Shown here piece by piece: positions 57,495-64,000 of a stretch of DNA of 64,000 bases. This DNA comes from Paenibacillus sp. UNC451MF (lineage in GTDB: Bacteria > Bacillota > Bacilli > Paenibacillales > NBRC-103111): positions 89,261 through 153,260 of the forward strand of contig NZ_KK366024.1 of assembly GCF_000686845.1 (NCBI RefSeq), written 5' to 3'. A program made the translations under genes and the position numbers. Within the stretch, counting starts at the first letter, position 1, and each line of letters starts with the position of its first letter. A model generated the notes under the pieces. The model saw nothing but the letters and a program-made list of their open reading frames with translations. It had not been told where the DNA came from and searched no databases.

Positions 57495-58232
57495 ATGAAT
57501 GCGATTGTATCCATTCGGCAATTAAGCAAAGCCTATGGAAAAGAGAGAGGCATATCGGATATTGAGCTCGATCTGTTCCCTGGAGATATATATGGTCTCC
57601 TAGGACCGAATGGAGCCGGTAAAACGACTCTTTTAAAGCTGGTCACGGGATTAATTCGCGCCGATAAGGGAACGGTGAGTCTGTTCGGTTCAAATATTTC
57701 GGATCAATATGAGCTAGCCATGAAAAGAGTGGGTTGTATGATTGAATCTGCAGATTTTCACGATTTTTTGAGTGCAGACCAATATTTGCGTTCGGTAGCC
57801 CGTTTTTATCCGGAAATCAATGAGAAGCGAATAGATGAGATGCTCAAGATCGTAGGACTGCAGCATGTTCGGACATATAAAATTAAACATTATTCTACCG
57901 GAATGAAGCAGAAATTGGCGCTGGCAGCAGCGGTTATGGCAAAACCGGAGTTTGTCATACTGGATGAGCCTACGAATGGACTCGATATCGAGGGAACCGT
58001 CATGTTTCGCAATTTGGTTACTAAGTGCTCGCAGGAGCTCGGAACGACGTTTATTATTTCCAGTCACATGATACATGAGCTGGAGCAGCTGTGTAACAGA
58101 GTTGGCATCCTGTTCGACGGCAAGCTAAGGACGGAAGGCAGAGTATCTGATTTGCTTGCACACAAGCAATCTCTGGAGCAATTTTATATACATCAGTTGG
58201 AAAGCGCAAAGGAGGCGAAAGGGCTTGCATAG
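57495..58232 (+). CDS. ABC transporter ATP-binding protein
   Basis: 245 residues from ATG 57495, downstream of GAGGAGG. Walker A is GPNGAGKTT (residues 37-45), the signature is YSTGMKQK, Walker B is FVILDEPTNG, and the switch histidine is in IISSHM. This is the CcmA/BcrA-type ATPase of export or immunity transporters. It overlaps the next gene by eight bases, and that gene supplies the membrane part. Confidence 0.92.
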   Translation: MNAIVSIRQLSKAYGKERGISDIELDLFPGDIYGLLGPNGAGKTTLLKLVTGLIRADKGTVSLFGSNISDQYELAMKRVGCMIESADFHDFLSADQYLRSVARFYPEINEKRIDEMLKIVGLQHVRTYKIKHYSTGMKQKLALAAAVMAKPEFVILDEPTNGLDIEGTVMFRNLVTKCSQELGTTFIISSHMIHELEQLCNRVGILFDGKLRTEGRVSDLLAHKQSLEQFYIHQLESAKEAKGLA

Positions 58233-58968
58233 CTTGAAGGTTGGGATTGTGAATGAGCTTTATATGCTTCTATATAGAAAAAAAACCATAGTGCTGCTCT
58301 GTTTTTCCGCATTATTACCCATTGTTCTTGCGCTTTCTCTTCACAAGCTGCAGCCGCTGATGGGATTGGTTGCCGTCAGTAAATCGTTCCCAATTGACAT
58401 GCTGGGCTTTTATACAGCATTGTGGATACCTATCTTTATCTTCTTGACAGCAGCGGATCTTTTTCCGAATGAGGTATCTTCAAGAACCTTGAAGCTATCG
58501 CTTCTTCGTCCTATCACCCGGTTTCGCGTGTTTGCAGCCAAAGCTTCTGCCTTGTTGATTGCCATAGCGGCCATTTTATTCCTGTTAGGAATCGTTACGG
58601 TTATTTGCAGTTTGGCTATCGGTTCGGCAGGCACCTTCAATGGAGTCGAGGTGGTTAAAGCCTATTCGGCTGCGTGGCTGTCCATGGCTGCTGTATCAGC
58701 ATTGTTCATCTTTGTTGCACAATTTTTTAACAGTGCCAGCGGCTGCTTTGCGTTTTCAATCTTATTGTACATCGCGGCCAAAATTGCGCCGTTTTTCACA
58801 AGCGCAGTGTCTTCCTTTTCTCCGGTGTCCTATACAGATTGGCACTTGATGTGGCTCAACAGTACCGTATCGCCATTAAAGCTAATGACCACTTCTGTAT
58901 TCCTGCTTTCGAGCTGCATCTTGTTTTTCTCACTCGGATACTTTATTTTTAATCGTAAAGAAGTTTAA
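58225..58968 (+). CDS. ABC transporter membrane subunit (ABC-2 type)
   Basis: 247 residues from TTG 58225, nine bases after AAAGGAGG and overlapping the ATPase gene. It has six hydrophobic segments, beginning after a short cytoplasmic stretch (KVGIVNELYMLLYRKKT). The EVSSRTLKLSLLRPITR motif after helix 2 is characteristic of ABC-2 type permeases such as BcrB/YhfI-type exporters. It forms the transporter with the preceding ATPase, perhaps for a peptide antibiotic or a membrane lipid. Confidence 0.87.
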   Translation: MHSLKVGIVNELYMLLYRKKTIVLLCFSALLPIVLALSLHKLQPLMGLVAVSKSFPIDMLGFYTALWIPIFIFLTAADLFPNEVSSRTLKLSLLRPITRFRVFAAKASALLIAIAAILFLLGIVTVICSLAIGSAGTFNGVEVVKAYSAAWLSMAAVSALFIFVAQFFNSASGCFAFSILLYIAAKIAPFFTSAVSSFSPVSYTDWHLMWLNSTVSPLKLMTTSVFLLSSCILFFSLGYFIFNRKEV

Positions 58969-58987
58969 TTGCCGGAGAGGATCATTC

Positions 58988-60460
58988 ATGTCCATACGTT
59001 TCAAACTGCTTTTGTCTTATGCTGCTATGCTGATCATTCCGCTAATTCTGATTATAATGACAGCCGCTCTGTTGGTCGTTGCTTATCGAGGCGATTTGCA
59101 AAATATACGGGAAGAATATAAGACGCCGGAGATATCGTTCAACGATCATCAGACAGAACGTTTGATGAAGGAGATTAAGCGTAATACAGAGAGTAATACT
59201 ACGGTCTTTAGAGATAGAGCCTATTTGGATGAAATAGAACAAGAACTGGCAGCATTCGGGTCAGAGCTGGTTGTAAGAAGAGACAATCAACTGACCTATG
59301 TACCGGAGGCATTAAAGGATTCCGAGCTGCTTCCACAGCTGCCAATCTTCGATAGACCCGGACATAGAGAGCTTGAATCTGCCAAACTGGGGAAGCAATT
59401 GTACTCGATTGCGCAATTCGATTTTTGGTATCCCGATCAGCATCCAGGTACTGTGTTCGTTCTTAATAAAGTAAGCCCATTTGCGAATTTTGCACGTAAA
59501 TTTTTCCCGGTGCTGTTTTTGTCCATACTGATTATTCTAGTTCTTACGAATGCAGCGCTTACTTACTTCGTCTCCAAAAGTATCATCGTCCCTCTGCGTC
59601 ATCTGGAGAAAGCGGCCAAACGGATTAAGGCAGGAGATCTGGATTTTCACGTTCGTCTGAACGGAAGGGACGAAATAGCTCAATTAGGGCAAGCATTTGA
59701 AGAAATGCGCTACAAGCTTCAGGAATCGATTCAAACTCAACTACAATACGAAGAGAACCGTAAGGAACTTATCTCGAACATTTCTCATGATCTCAAAACA
59801 CCATTAACCGCGATACAGGGATATGTCGCTGGAATTCAAGACGGGGTAGCGGATACGCCGGACAAAATGAACAAATATATTAGAACCATTTCCTCTAAAG
59901 CTGGGGAGATGGATCGTCTCATCGATGAGCTGTTCCTTTACTCTAAGCTGGATTTGAAGCGGGTTCCGTTTCAATTTGAACTCGTGCGTGTGTTGGCTTT
60001 TTTGCGAGATTGGACGGATGAACTACAGTTTGAATTGGAGAAAAAGGGCATTCTTTTCGAAATGGACATACAAGTTAAGCCAACAACACAGGCCTCTATA
60101 GACCGAGATAAACTCAAGAGAGTCATCTCGAATATTATGGATAACTGTGTGAAATATATGGATAAAACAGAGAAGAAGATAGGACTCCGAGCATTTCAAA
60201 CGGCCTCATCGATAGTCATTGAAATATCGGATAACGGCCGAGGTATCGATGCCGAGGCTTTACCTCACATTTTTGATCGATTTTATCGTGCGGAGCCATC
60301 CAGAAATCAACTTACTGGAGGAAGCGGACTGGGGCTAGCTATAGCCAAGCAAATTATCGAGGGTCATGGGGGGCATATTCAAGCCCACAGCGTGAAAGGG
60401 GAGGGTACACGGGTTTCTATCACTCTTCCTGCCAAGTATAAAATAGAAACGGTGATATGA
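58988..60460 (+). CDS. Sensor histidine kinase (HAMP, HisKA, ATPase)
   Basis: 490 residues. Helix 1 is at residues 5-32, an extracellular domain of about 140 residues runs to helix 2 near 172-195, and a HAMP follows (KSIIVPLRHLEKAAKRIKAGDLDF). The phosphoacceptor histidine is H267 in NISHDLKTPLT. The ATPase boxes are NIMDNCVKYMD, DNGRGI, FDRFYRAEPS and GGSGLGLAIAKQI. It belongs to the PhoR/WalK-like class. The large outer loop distinguishes it from BceS-type intramembrane sensors. Its stop overlaps the response regulator start (ATGATGA). Confidence 0.93.
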   Translation: MSIRFKLLLSYAAMLIIPLILIIMTAALLVVAYRGDLQNIREEYKTPEISFNDHQTERLMKEIKRNTESNTTVFRDRAYLDEIEQELAAFGSELVVRRDNQLTYVPEALKDSELLPQLPIFDRPGHRELESAKLGKQLYSIAQFDFWYPDQHPGTVFVLNKVSPFANFARKFFPVLFLSILIILVLTNAALTYFVSKSIIVPLRHLEKAAKRIKAGDLDFHVRLNGRDEIAQLGQAFEEMRYKLQESIQTQLQYEENRKELISNISHDLKTPLTAIQGYVAGIQDGVADTPDKMNKYIRTISSKAGEMDRLIDELFLYSKLDLKRVPFQFELVRVLAFLRDWTDELQFELEKKGILFEMDIQVKPTTQASIDRDKLKRVISNIMDNCVKYMDKTEKKIGLRAFQTASSIVIEISDNGRGIDAEALPHIFDRFYRAEPSRNQLTGGSGLGLAIAKQIIEGHGGHIQAHSVKGEGTRVSITLPAKYKIETVI

Positions 60461-61146
60461 TGAAACGGATCTTAATCATTGAAGATGAACAGTCGATTGC
60501 TGAGCTGGAAAGAGATTATTTGGAGATTAGCGGCTTTAAGGTTGATATTGCAAGTGATGGGGAACAAGGCTTGGAGCTTGGACTGAATGGAGAGTATGAC
60601 TTAATTATTCTTGATTTGATGCTGCCAGGAGTCAATGGCTTCGATTTATGCAAGCAGATCCGGGAAAAGCGGGACCTGCCTATTCTTATGGTCACGGCAA
60701 AAACGGACGACGTCGATATCATCCGAGGACTCGGTCTTGGTGCTGATGATTACATCACAAAACCATTCAAGCCCTTGGAGCTGGTTGCTAGAGTAAAGGC
60801 ACATATGGCCCGATATGAACGTCTTATTGGCAGTAAAGACACCCAAGATTTGATTGTGATCCGGGGACTAACGATTGACCACGATTCCCGCAGAGTGTTT
60901 CTGAACGACCAAGAAATCATGTTGACCATAAAAGAGTTCGATCTGCTCTATTTTCTCGCCAAAAATCCGAATAGAGTGTTTAGTAAGGACCATTTGTTCG
61001 AGCGGCTCTGGGGAATTGATGCTTTAGGGGATACTCAGACTGTAACTGTGCATGTCCGCAAGCTGCGTGAGAAAATAGAGATGGATACGGATAATGCCCA
61101 ATATATTGAAACGGTTTGGGGAGCAGGGTACCGGTTTAGGGTTTGA
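60457..61146 (+). CDS. Response regulator, OmpR/PhoB family
   Basis: 229 residues. The receiver domain has acidic residues E9-D10-E11, the phosphoacceptor D53 (LIILDLMLPG) and the K103-type lysine in DDYITKPF. The C-terminal winged-helix DNA-binding domain contains LTIKEFDLLYFLAKNPNRVFSKD and TVTVHVRKLREKIE. It is translationally coupled to the kinase gene and should be phosphorylated by it. The likely targets are the module itself and the preceding secreted-protein gene. Confidence 0.93.
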   Translation: MMKRILIIEDEQSIAELERDYLEISGFKVDIASDGEQGLELGLNGEYDLIILDLMLPGVNGFDLCKQIREKRDLPILMVTAKTDDVDIIRGLGLGADDYITKPFKPLELVARVKAHMARYERLIGSKDTQDLIVIRGLTIDHDSRRVFLNDQEIMLTIKEFDLLYFLAKNPNRVFSKDHLFERLWGIDALGDTQTVTVHVRKLREKIEMDTDNAQYIETVWGAGYRFRV

Positions 61147-61230
61147 CATTCACAATACTTGGGAGTACCATACGTTTAATGATATCGTATGATTTACTGA
61201 TAACGTATTACAAGTATGAGGTGATTAAAC

Positions 61231-61491
61231 ATGGTGAAAAAAAGACAACCAGCAGCGCCGAAGCAGGAGTCTAATGATAAGCCGACTACATTGAAAGACT
61301 TGTTGAATCCGGAAGTGGTCAGCAAGTTGAAATCACAAGCCGATGAGATGAAAGCCAAAGAGGCGGAGCAAAGAGAAAAGAACCGACAAGAGGCGGAAGA
61401 TGCCCGCAAAGCGGAAAAAAAGCGGCTTGAGAGCGATTTTGGTTACTTGCTGGAGAATAGCGGCATGGACTGGCACAAATATAAGAATTAG
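61231..61491 (+). CDS. YqkE-like small charged protein
   Basis: 86 residues with a long, strongly charged coiled-coil-like helix (LKSQADEMKAKEAEQREKNRQ) and a closing FGYLLENSGMDWHKYKN. This pattern matches YqkE of Bacillus (DUF3886 type), of unknown function. The ATG has GAGGTG about ten bases upstream. It stands alone, ended by a terminator. Confidence 0.8.
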   Translation: MVKKRQPAAPKQESNDKPTTLKDLLNPEVVSKLKSQADEMKAKEAEQREKNRQEAEDARKAEKKRLESDFGYLLENSGMDWHKYKN

Positions 61492-61547
61492 AATGCATCT
61501 GTTCGAGGTTTGACGGACATTCTAAGATTATGTACAATGGGAAGCTG

Positions 61548-61581
61548 AAGAAGGGCGCACGCCGGACGCTCTTCTTTTTTT
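61548..61581 (+). terminator. Terminator of the YqkE-like gene
   Basis: AAGAAGGGCG at 61548-61557 pairs with CGCTCTTCTT at 61567-61576 (one G-U), followed by a T run. Confidence 0.85.
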
Positions 61582-61604
61582 GTGTTTGAAGGGAGAAAGG
61601 ACAT

Positions 61605-62975
61605 ATGCAACAAGAGAAAACTTACAAGGGGAAAATGATTCAGTTCTTTACGATTCTGGGTCCTATTCTGATGACTCAAATCAGCCTTAACGCGATGACG
61701 TTATTCGATACGATGATGTCGGGCAGAGCGGGCACGAACGACTTGGCGGGAGTCGCTATCGGAGCGAGCTTATGGATGCCGGTTTCGATCGGATTGAATG
61801 GTATTTTACTTGCCGTTACACCGCTTGTCGCTCAGCTCTATGGCAAAGGCGATGTGAAGCAAATTTCAAAGACCGTAACTCAAGCGCTTTATTTATCTTT
61901 ATTGTTAGCGATCGTCATTGTCATCGCAGGCGGATTTGCATTGAACCCGATTTTGACGGGGATGAATCTGGAGGCTGCAGTTCATCATATTGCCAAGCAA
62001 TATTTAATCGCTCTATCCTTCGGCATTATTCCATTGTTCATATCTAGTGTACTTAGATATTTTTTCGATGCGCACGGATACACGAGGATATCTATGACCA
62101 TCATGCTGGTGGCTGTGCCGATCAATGTGCTTATCAATTACTTGCTTATATTCGGCAATTGGGGATTTCCTAAACTAGGGGGAATCGGTGCGGGTTATGC
62201 TACAGCCATTACCTACTGGTTGATTCTAGTTTTCAGTATTGTGATGACTTTTAAAGTAGAAGCGATGAGCCGCTACAAGCTGTTCGTGGAGTGGTTTGCT
62301 CCATCATGGAAAACATGGAAGGAGCAGCTCAAGATCGGCGTTCCTATGGGGTTGTCAGTCTTTTTCGAGGCCAGTATATTTTCTGTTGTGACCCTGCTGA
62401 TGGGTATGATGTTTAATACGGTAACTATCGCAGCTCATCAAGCGGCCATTAGCTTCACTACTATGATCTTCATGATTCCTTTGAGTATATCTATGTCCTT
62501 GACGATTATCATTGCTTATGAAGTGGGGAGCGGACGATATAAGGACGCTCGTCAGTACAGCCGCTTTGGAGTGTTAATGGCCATTGGAATCTTGGCGGTA
62601 TGCTCCGTTTTCTTATATGTTTTCCGGGAGCAGATCGCTTATTTCTATACTGATAGTCGGGAAGTCGTAGAGCTAACGATGCAATTTCTTATATTCGCTA
62701 TCGTCTACCAGTTGTCGGATGCAGCACAAGCTTCCTTACAAGGGGTGCTCCGAGGATATAAGGATGTTACGTTTCCGTTTATCATTGCACTGGTATCCTA
62801 TTGGCTTGTCGGCATGCCGACGGGCTATGCGCTAGCTGCTTATACCGAATGGGGGCCTTACGGATTTTGGCTCGGTATTACAATTGGCCTGACATTTGCA
62901 GCCGCAGGGTTCTATGTCCGTTTGCTCCGGGTCCAGAGAAAGTATCGAGTTGGGAGCCAAGTTGTCACGAAATAG
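61605..62975 (+). CDS. MATE family efflux protein, second copy
   Basis: 456 residues with 12 hydrophobic helices. ILMTQISLNAMTLFDTMMSGRAG at the N-terminus, ASLWMPVSIGLNGILLAVTPLVAQLYGKG, and MIFMIPLSISMSLTIIIAYEVGSGR in the second half are typical of the NorM branch (YeeO/MepA-like). GAAAGGA lies six to seven bases before the ATG. A single gene between the YqkE-like gene and a convergent small membrane gene. It probably exports cationic drugs or fluoroquinolones with sodium or proton coupling. Confidence 0.9.
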   Translation: MQQEKTYKGKMIQFFTILGPILMTQISLNAMTLFDTMMSGRAGTNDLAGVAIGASLWMPVSIGLNGILLAVTPLVAQLYGKGDVKQISKTVTQALYLSLLLAIVIVIAGGFALNPILTGMNLEAAVHHIAKQYLIALSFGIIPLFISSVLRYFFDAHGYTRISMTIMLVAVPINVLINYLLIFGNWGFPKLGGIGAGYATAITYWLILVFSIVMTFKVEAMSRYKLFVEWFAPSWKTWKEQLKIGVPMGLSVFFEASIFSVVTLLMGMMFNTVTIAAHQAAISFTTMIFMIPLSISMSLTIIIAYEVGSGRYKDARQYSRFGVLMAIGILAVCSVFLYVFREQIAYFYTDSREVVELTMQFLIFAIVYQLSDAAQASLQGVLRGYKDVTFPFIIALVSYWLVGMPTGYALAAYTEWGPYGFWLGITIGLTFAAAGFYVRLLRVQRKYRVGSQVVTK

Positions 62976-63105
62976 ATGGAACTATTTGACGATTTTATAA
63001 TTCAGATAAGAAGATGTGAGAGATTTTGATCCAGATCAGATCATTCAATGGAGCGATTCAAAAGGATACTCAACTCAAGTAAATGAGAATAACACCAAAA
63101 AATAC

Positions 63106-63145
63106 GCTGGCGTCGATATTCCTTCGACGTCAGCATAATCTTTTT
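63106..63145. terminator. Bidirectional terminator
   Basis: GCTGGCGTCGA at 63106-63116 pairs with TCGACGTCAGC at 63124-63134 (one G-U). T runs follow on both strands (TCTTTTT on the right; TATTTTTTGG on the reverse). Confidence 0.8.
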
Positions 63146-63507
63146 CTAACTATCCAATAAATGACCAGTCCTATATAATACATGAGAATATCGTATGGAT
63201 CAGGTGTTGATTGTTTATAGAAAGGGGTTATATACTCCCAATACAAACCAACTAGTAAGATAAATATGCTCAAACCGTAAAAATTCAAATATAATATACG
63301 CAAAAAGTGAGTTAATAATATATTTGAGTAGGACAGCAGAATAATGGATGCTAGTAAATCATTGTAATACCCAGTAAAAAACCAATGTAAGGAAGAATCG
63401 ATAGATTTAAATAATAATTCATTCAAACCATACATGGAAAAGCAGATTCCTAAAATTGCTATATCTTTTAAGGTGTATTTATAATTAGTCTGTATTAGTT
63501 TTAACAT
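63130..63507 (-). CDS. Membrane protein of unknown function
   Basis: 125 residues from ATG 63507, the start that overlaps the stop of the 22-codon peptide upstream. Four hydrophobic segments are seen (DIAILGICFSMYGLNELLF, YNDLLASIILLSY, LNFYGLSIFILLVGLYW and ILMYYIGLVIYWIV). The sequence is rich in Tyr, Leu and Ile and lacks charged motifs. It is more AT-rich than neighbouring genes. No family was recognised. Confidence 0.55.
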   Translation of the reverse strand: MLKLIQTNYKYTLKDIAILGICFSMYGLNELLFKSIDSSLHWFFTGYYNDLLASIILLSYSNILLTHFLRILYLNFYGLSIFILLVGLYWEYITPFYKQSTPDPYDILMYYIGLVIYWIVRKRLC

Positions 63508-63569
63508 AACGATAAGACGATAACAGCAAGTATGATGCCTCCAGCTACACCGAAAATTATTTTTGCCAT
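63501..63569 (-). CDS. Very short hydrophobic peptide, 22 residues
   Basis: ATG at 63569 is preceded by GAGGTG at eight bases. It encodes one hydrophobic helix (MAKIIFGVAGG, then IILAVIVLSLC) and stops at TAA 63501-63503. That stop overlaps the ATG of the following membrane protein gene (TTATGTTAA), so the two are translationally coupled. It may be a small transmembrane partner or only a leader that sets translation of the next gene. Confidence 0.5.
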   Translation of the reverse strand: MAKIIFGVAGGIILAVIVLSLC

Positions 63570-63688
63570 TTGGTTGCACCTCGATATATTATGACTTTTG
63601 AATTAGGTTCTAATATATCAAAAAGTGTAAAATTATGGAATGGGCAAAAGTGTTTTTTTATAGGCGCCAATCTGAGGTGATGATTCAA

Positions 63689-63886
63689 TTGAATAGTGAG
63701 ATTAAGCGTGAGCGAAGCTGCCCTTTTTGTGGTGGTGAAAATAAATGCAGTGTTGAAAGCGGTGATTGTTGGTGCTTCCATACCAAGGTACCTCAAGAAC
63801 TACGTGATCGAATACCAGCCGAGTTGCGAGGACAAGTATGCATTTGCCGCAAATGCGTAGAAGAATTCAAAAATGAGCAGCATTAA
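63689..63886 (+). CDS. Cysteine-rich CWC-type small protein
   Basis: 65 residues from TTG 63689, nine bases after GAGGTG; longer forms from 63680 or 63635 are possible. The pattern CPFCGGENKC, then CWCFHTKVPQEL and CICRKCVEEF gives eight cysteines arranged like the CWC family, presumably a zinc-binding fold. The function is unknown. Confidence 0.75.
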   Translation: MNSEIKRERSCPFCGGENKCSVESGDCWCFHTKVPQELRDRIPAELRGQVCICRKCVEEFKNEQH

Positions 63887-63916
63887 TTATTAAATGTATT
63901 TTTTTAAGCGGTGGTA

Positions 63917-63946
63917 TTGCTTTTATTTATATAGTTGCTATATAAT
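63917..63946 (+). promoter_or_regulatory. Promoter-like sequence at the window end
   Basis: TTGCTT at 63917-63922 and TATAAT at 63941-63946 have an 18-base spacer. It would read out of the window to the right; no coding region can be assigned in the last 114 bases. Confidence 0.5.
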
Positions 63947-64000
63947 TCGTGTAAGGAAGTTCGTATCGACCCTTTGAGGTATAACACCCTCTTTTGCCTG

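Noticed and set aside
1-64000. CRISPR arrays, tRNA or rRNA genes, transposases, phage genes
   Set aside because: No regularly spaced repeats, cloverleaf-like sequences, transposase or integrase motifs were found when reading both strands.

Overview
The window looks like ordinary chromosome from a Paenibacillus-type member of the Bacillales. The signs are strong Gram-positive ribosome binding sites with many TTG/GTG starts, lipoprotein substrate-binding proteins of the large Paenibacillus sugar-transport repertoire, a membrane AraC regulator beside an LplABC-type transporter, a GerAB germinant-receptor subunit, a YqkE-like protein, a RelQ-type alarmone synthetase and a SwrC-type RND pump. No rRNA, tRNA, CRISPR array, insertion sequence or phage module was recognised.

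Layout. 0-10 kb is multidrug export: the 3' end of a TetR gene, a fosmidomycin-resistance-type MFS exporter, then a YerO-like TetR gene divergent from a GbsR/MarR - RND pump - adaptor lipoprotein - secreted protein operon. 10-13 kb holds a decayed acetyltransferase, a 55-codon gene and a three-gene polyprenyl-phosphate-sugar type glycosylation module (GT2, SMR-like membrane protein, GT39-like transferase). 13-23 kb is a carbohydrate locus: GH42 beta-galactosidase, two AraC regulators, a complete ABC sugar importer lacking its ATPase, a cytoplasmic sulfatase and an orphan binding lipoprotein; the combination suggests a sulfated galactoside. 23-26 kb contains two broken genes: a YesM-type histidine kinase and an adenylate kinase frameshifted in its P-loop.

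26-39 kb is mixed housekeeping and accessory material: a lipoprotein cytochrome c, a DUF4309-type lipoprotein, several small proteins, a stand-alone translation initiation factor IF-3 paralogue, a GntR regulator with a second fosmidomycin-type exporter, another MFS protein, an orphan GerAB protein, a RelQ-type synthetase, a LysR/CynX-type pair and a secreted phosphoesterase with a C-terminal lamin-tail-like domain.

39-56 kb is a second carbohydrate region: a transmembrane AraC regulator, an LplB-LplC-LplA importer, a polysaccharide deacetylase, two tandem orphan binding lipoproteins followed by an oligogalacturonate lyase (PL22), a MATE exporter, another orphan binding lipoprotein and a GT4 glycosyltransferase. 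It points to pectin-derived oligouronides, and A-rich repeats are shared by the promoters of the importer and the lyase. 56-64 kb holds a secreted protein, an ABC exporter and a two-component system that read as one module, then a YqkE-like protein, a second MATE exporter, a very short hydrophobic peptide overlapping a membrane protein gene, and a CWC-type cysteine-rich protein.

No clearly new defence or mobile system was seen. The most unusual items are the four related orphan binding proteins, the three-gene glycosylation module, the IF-3 paralogue, the GH42/sulfatase locus and the adenylate kinase broken in its P-loop.
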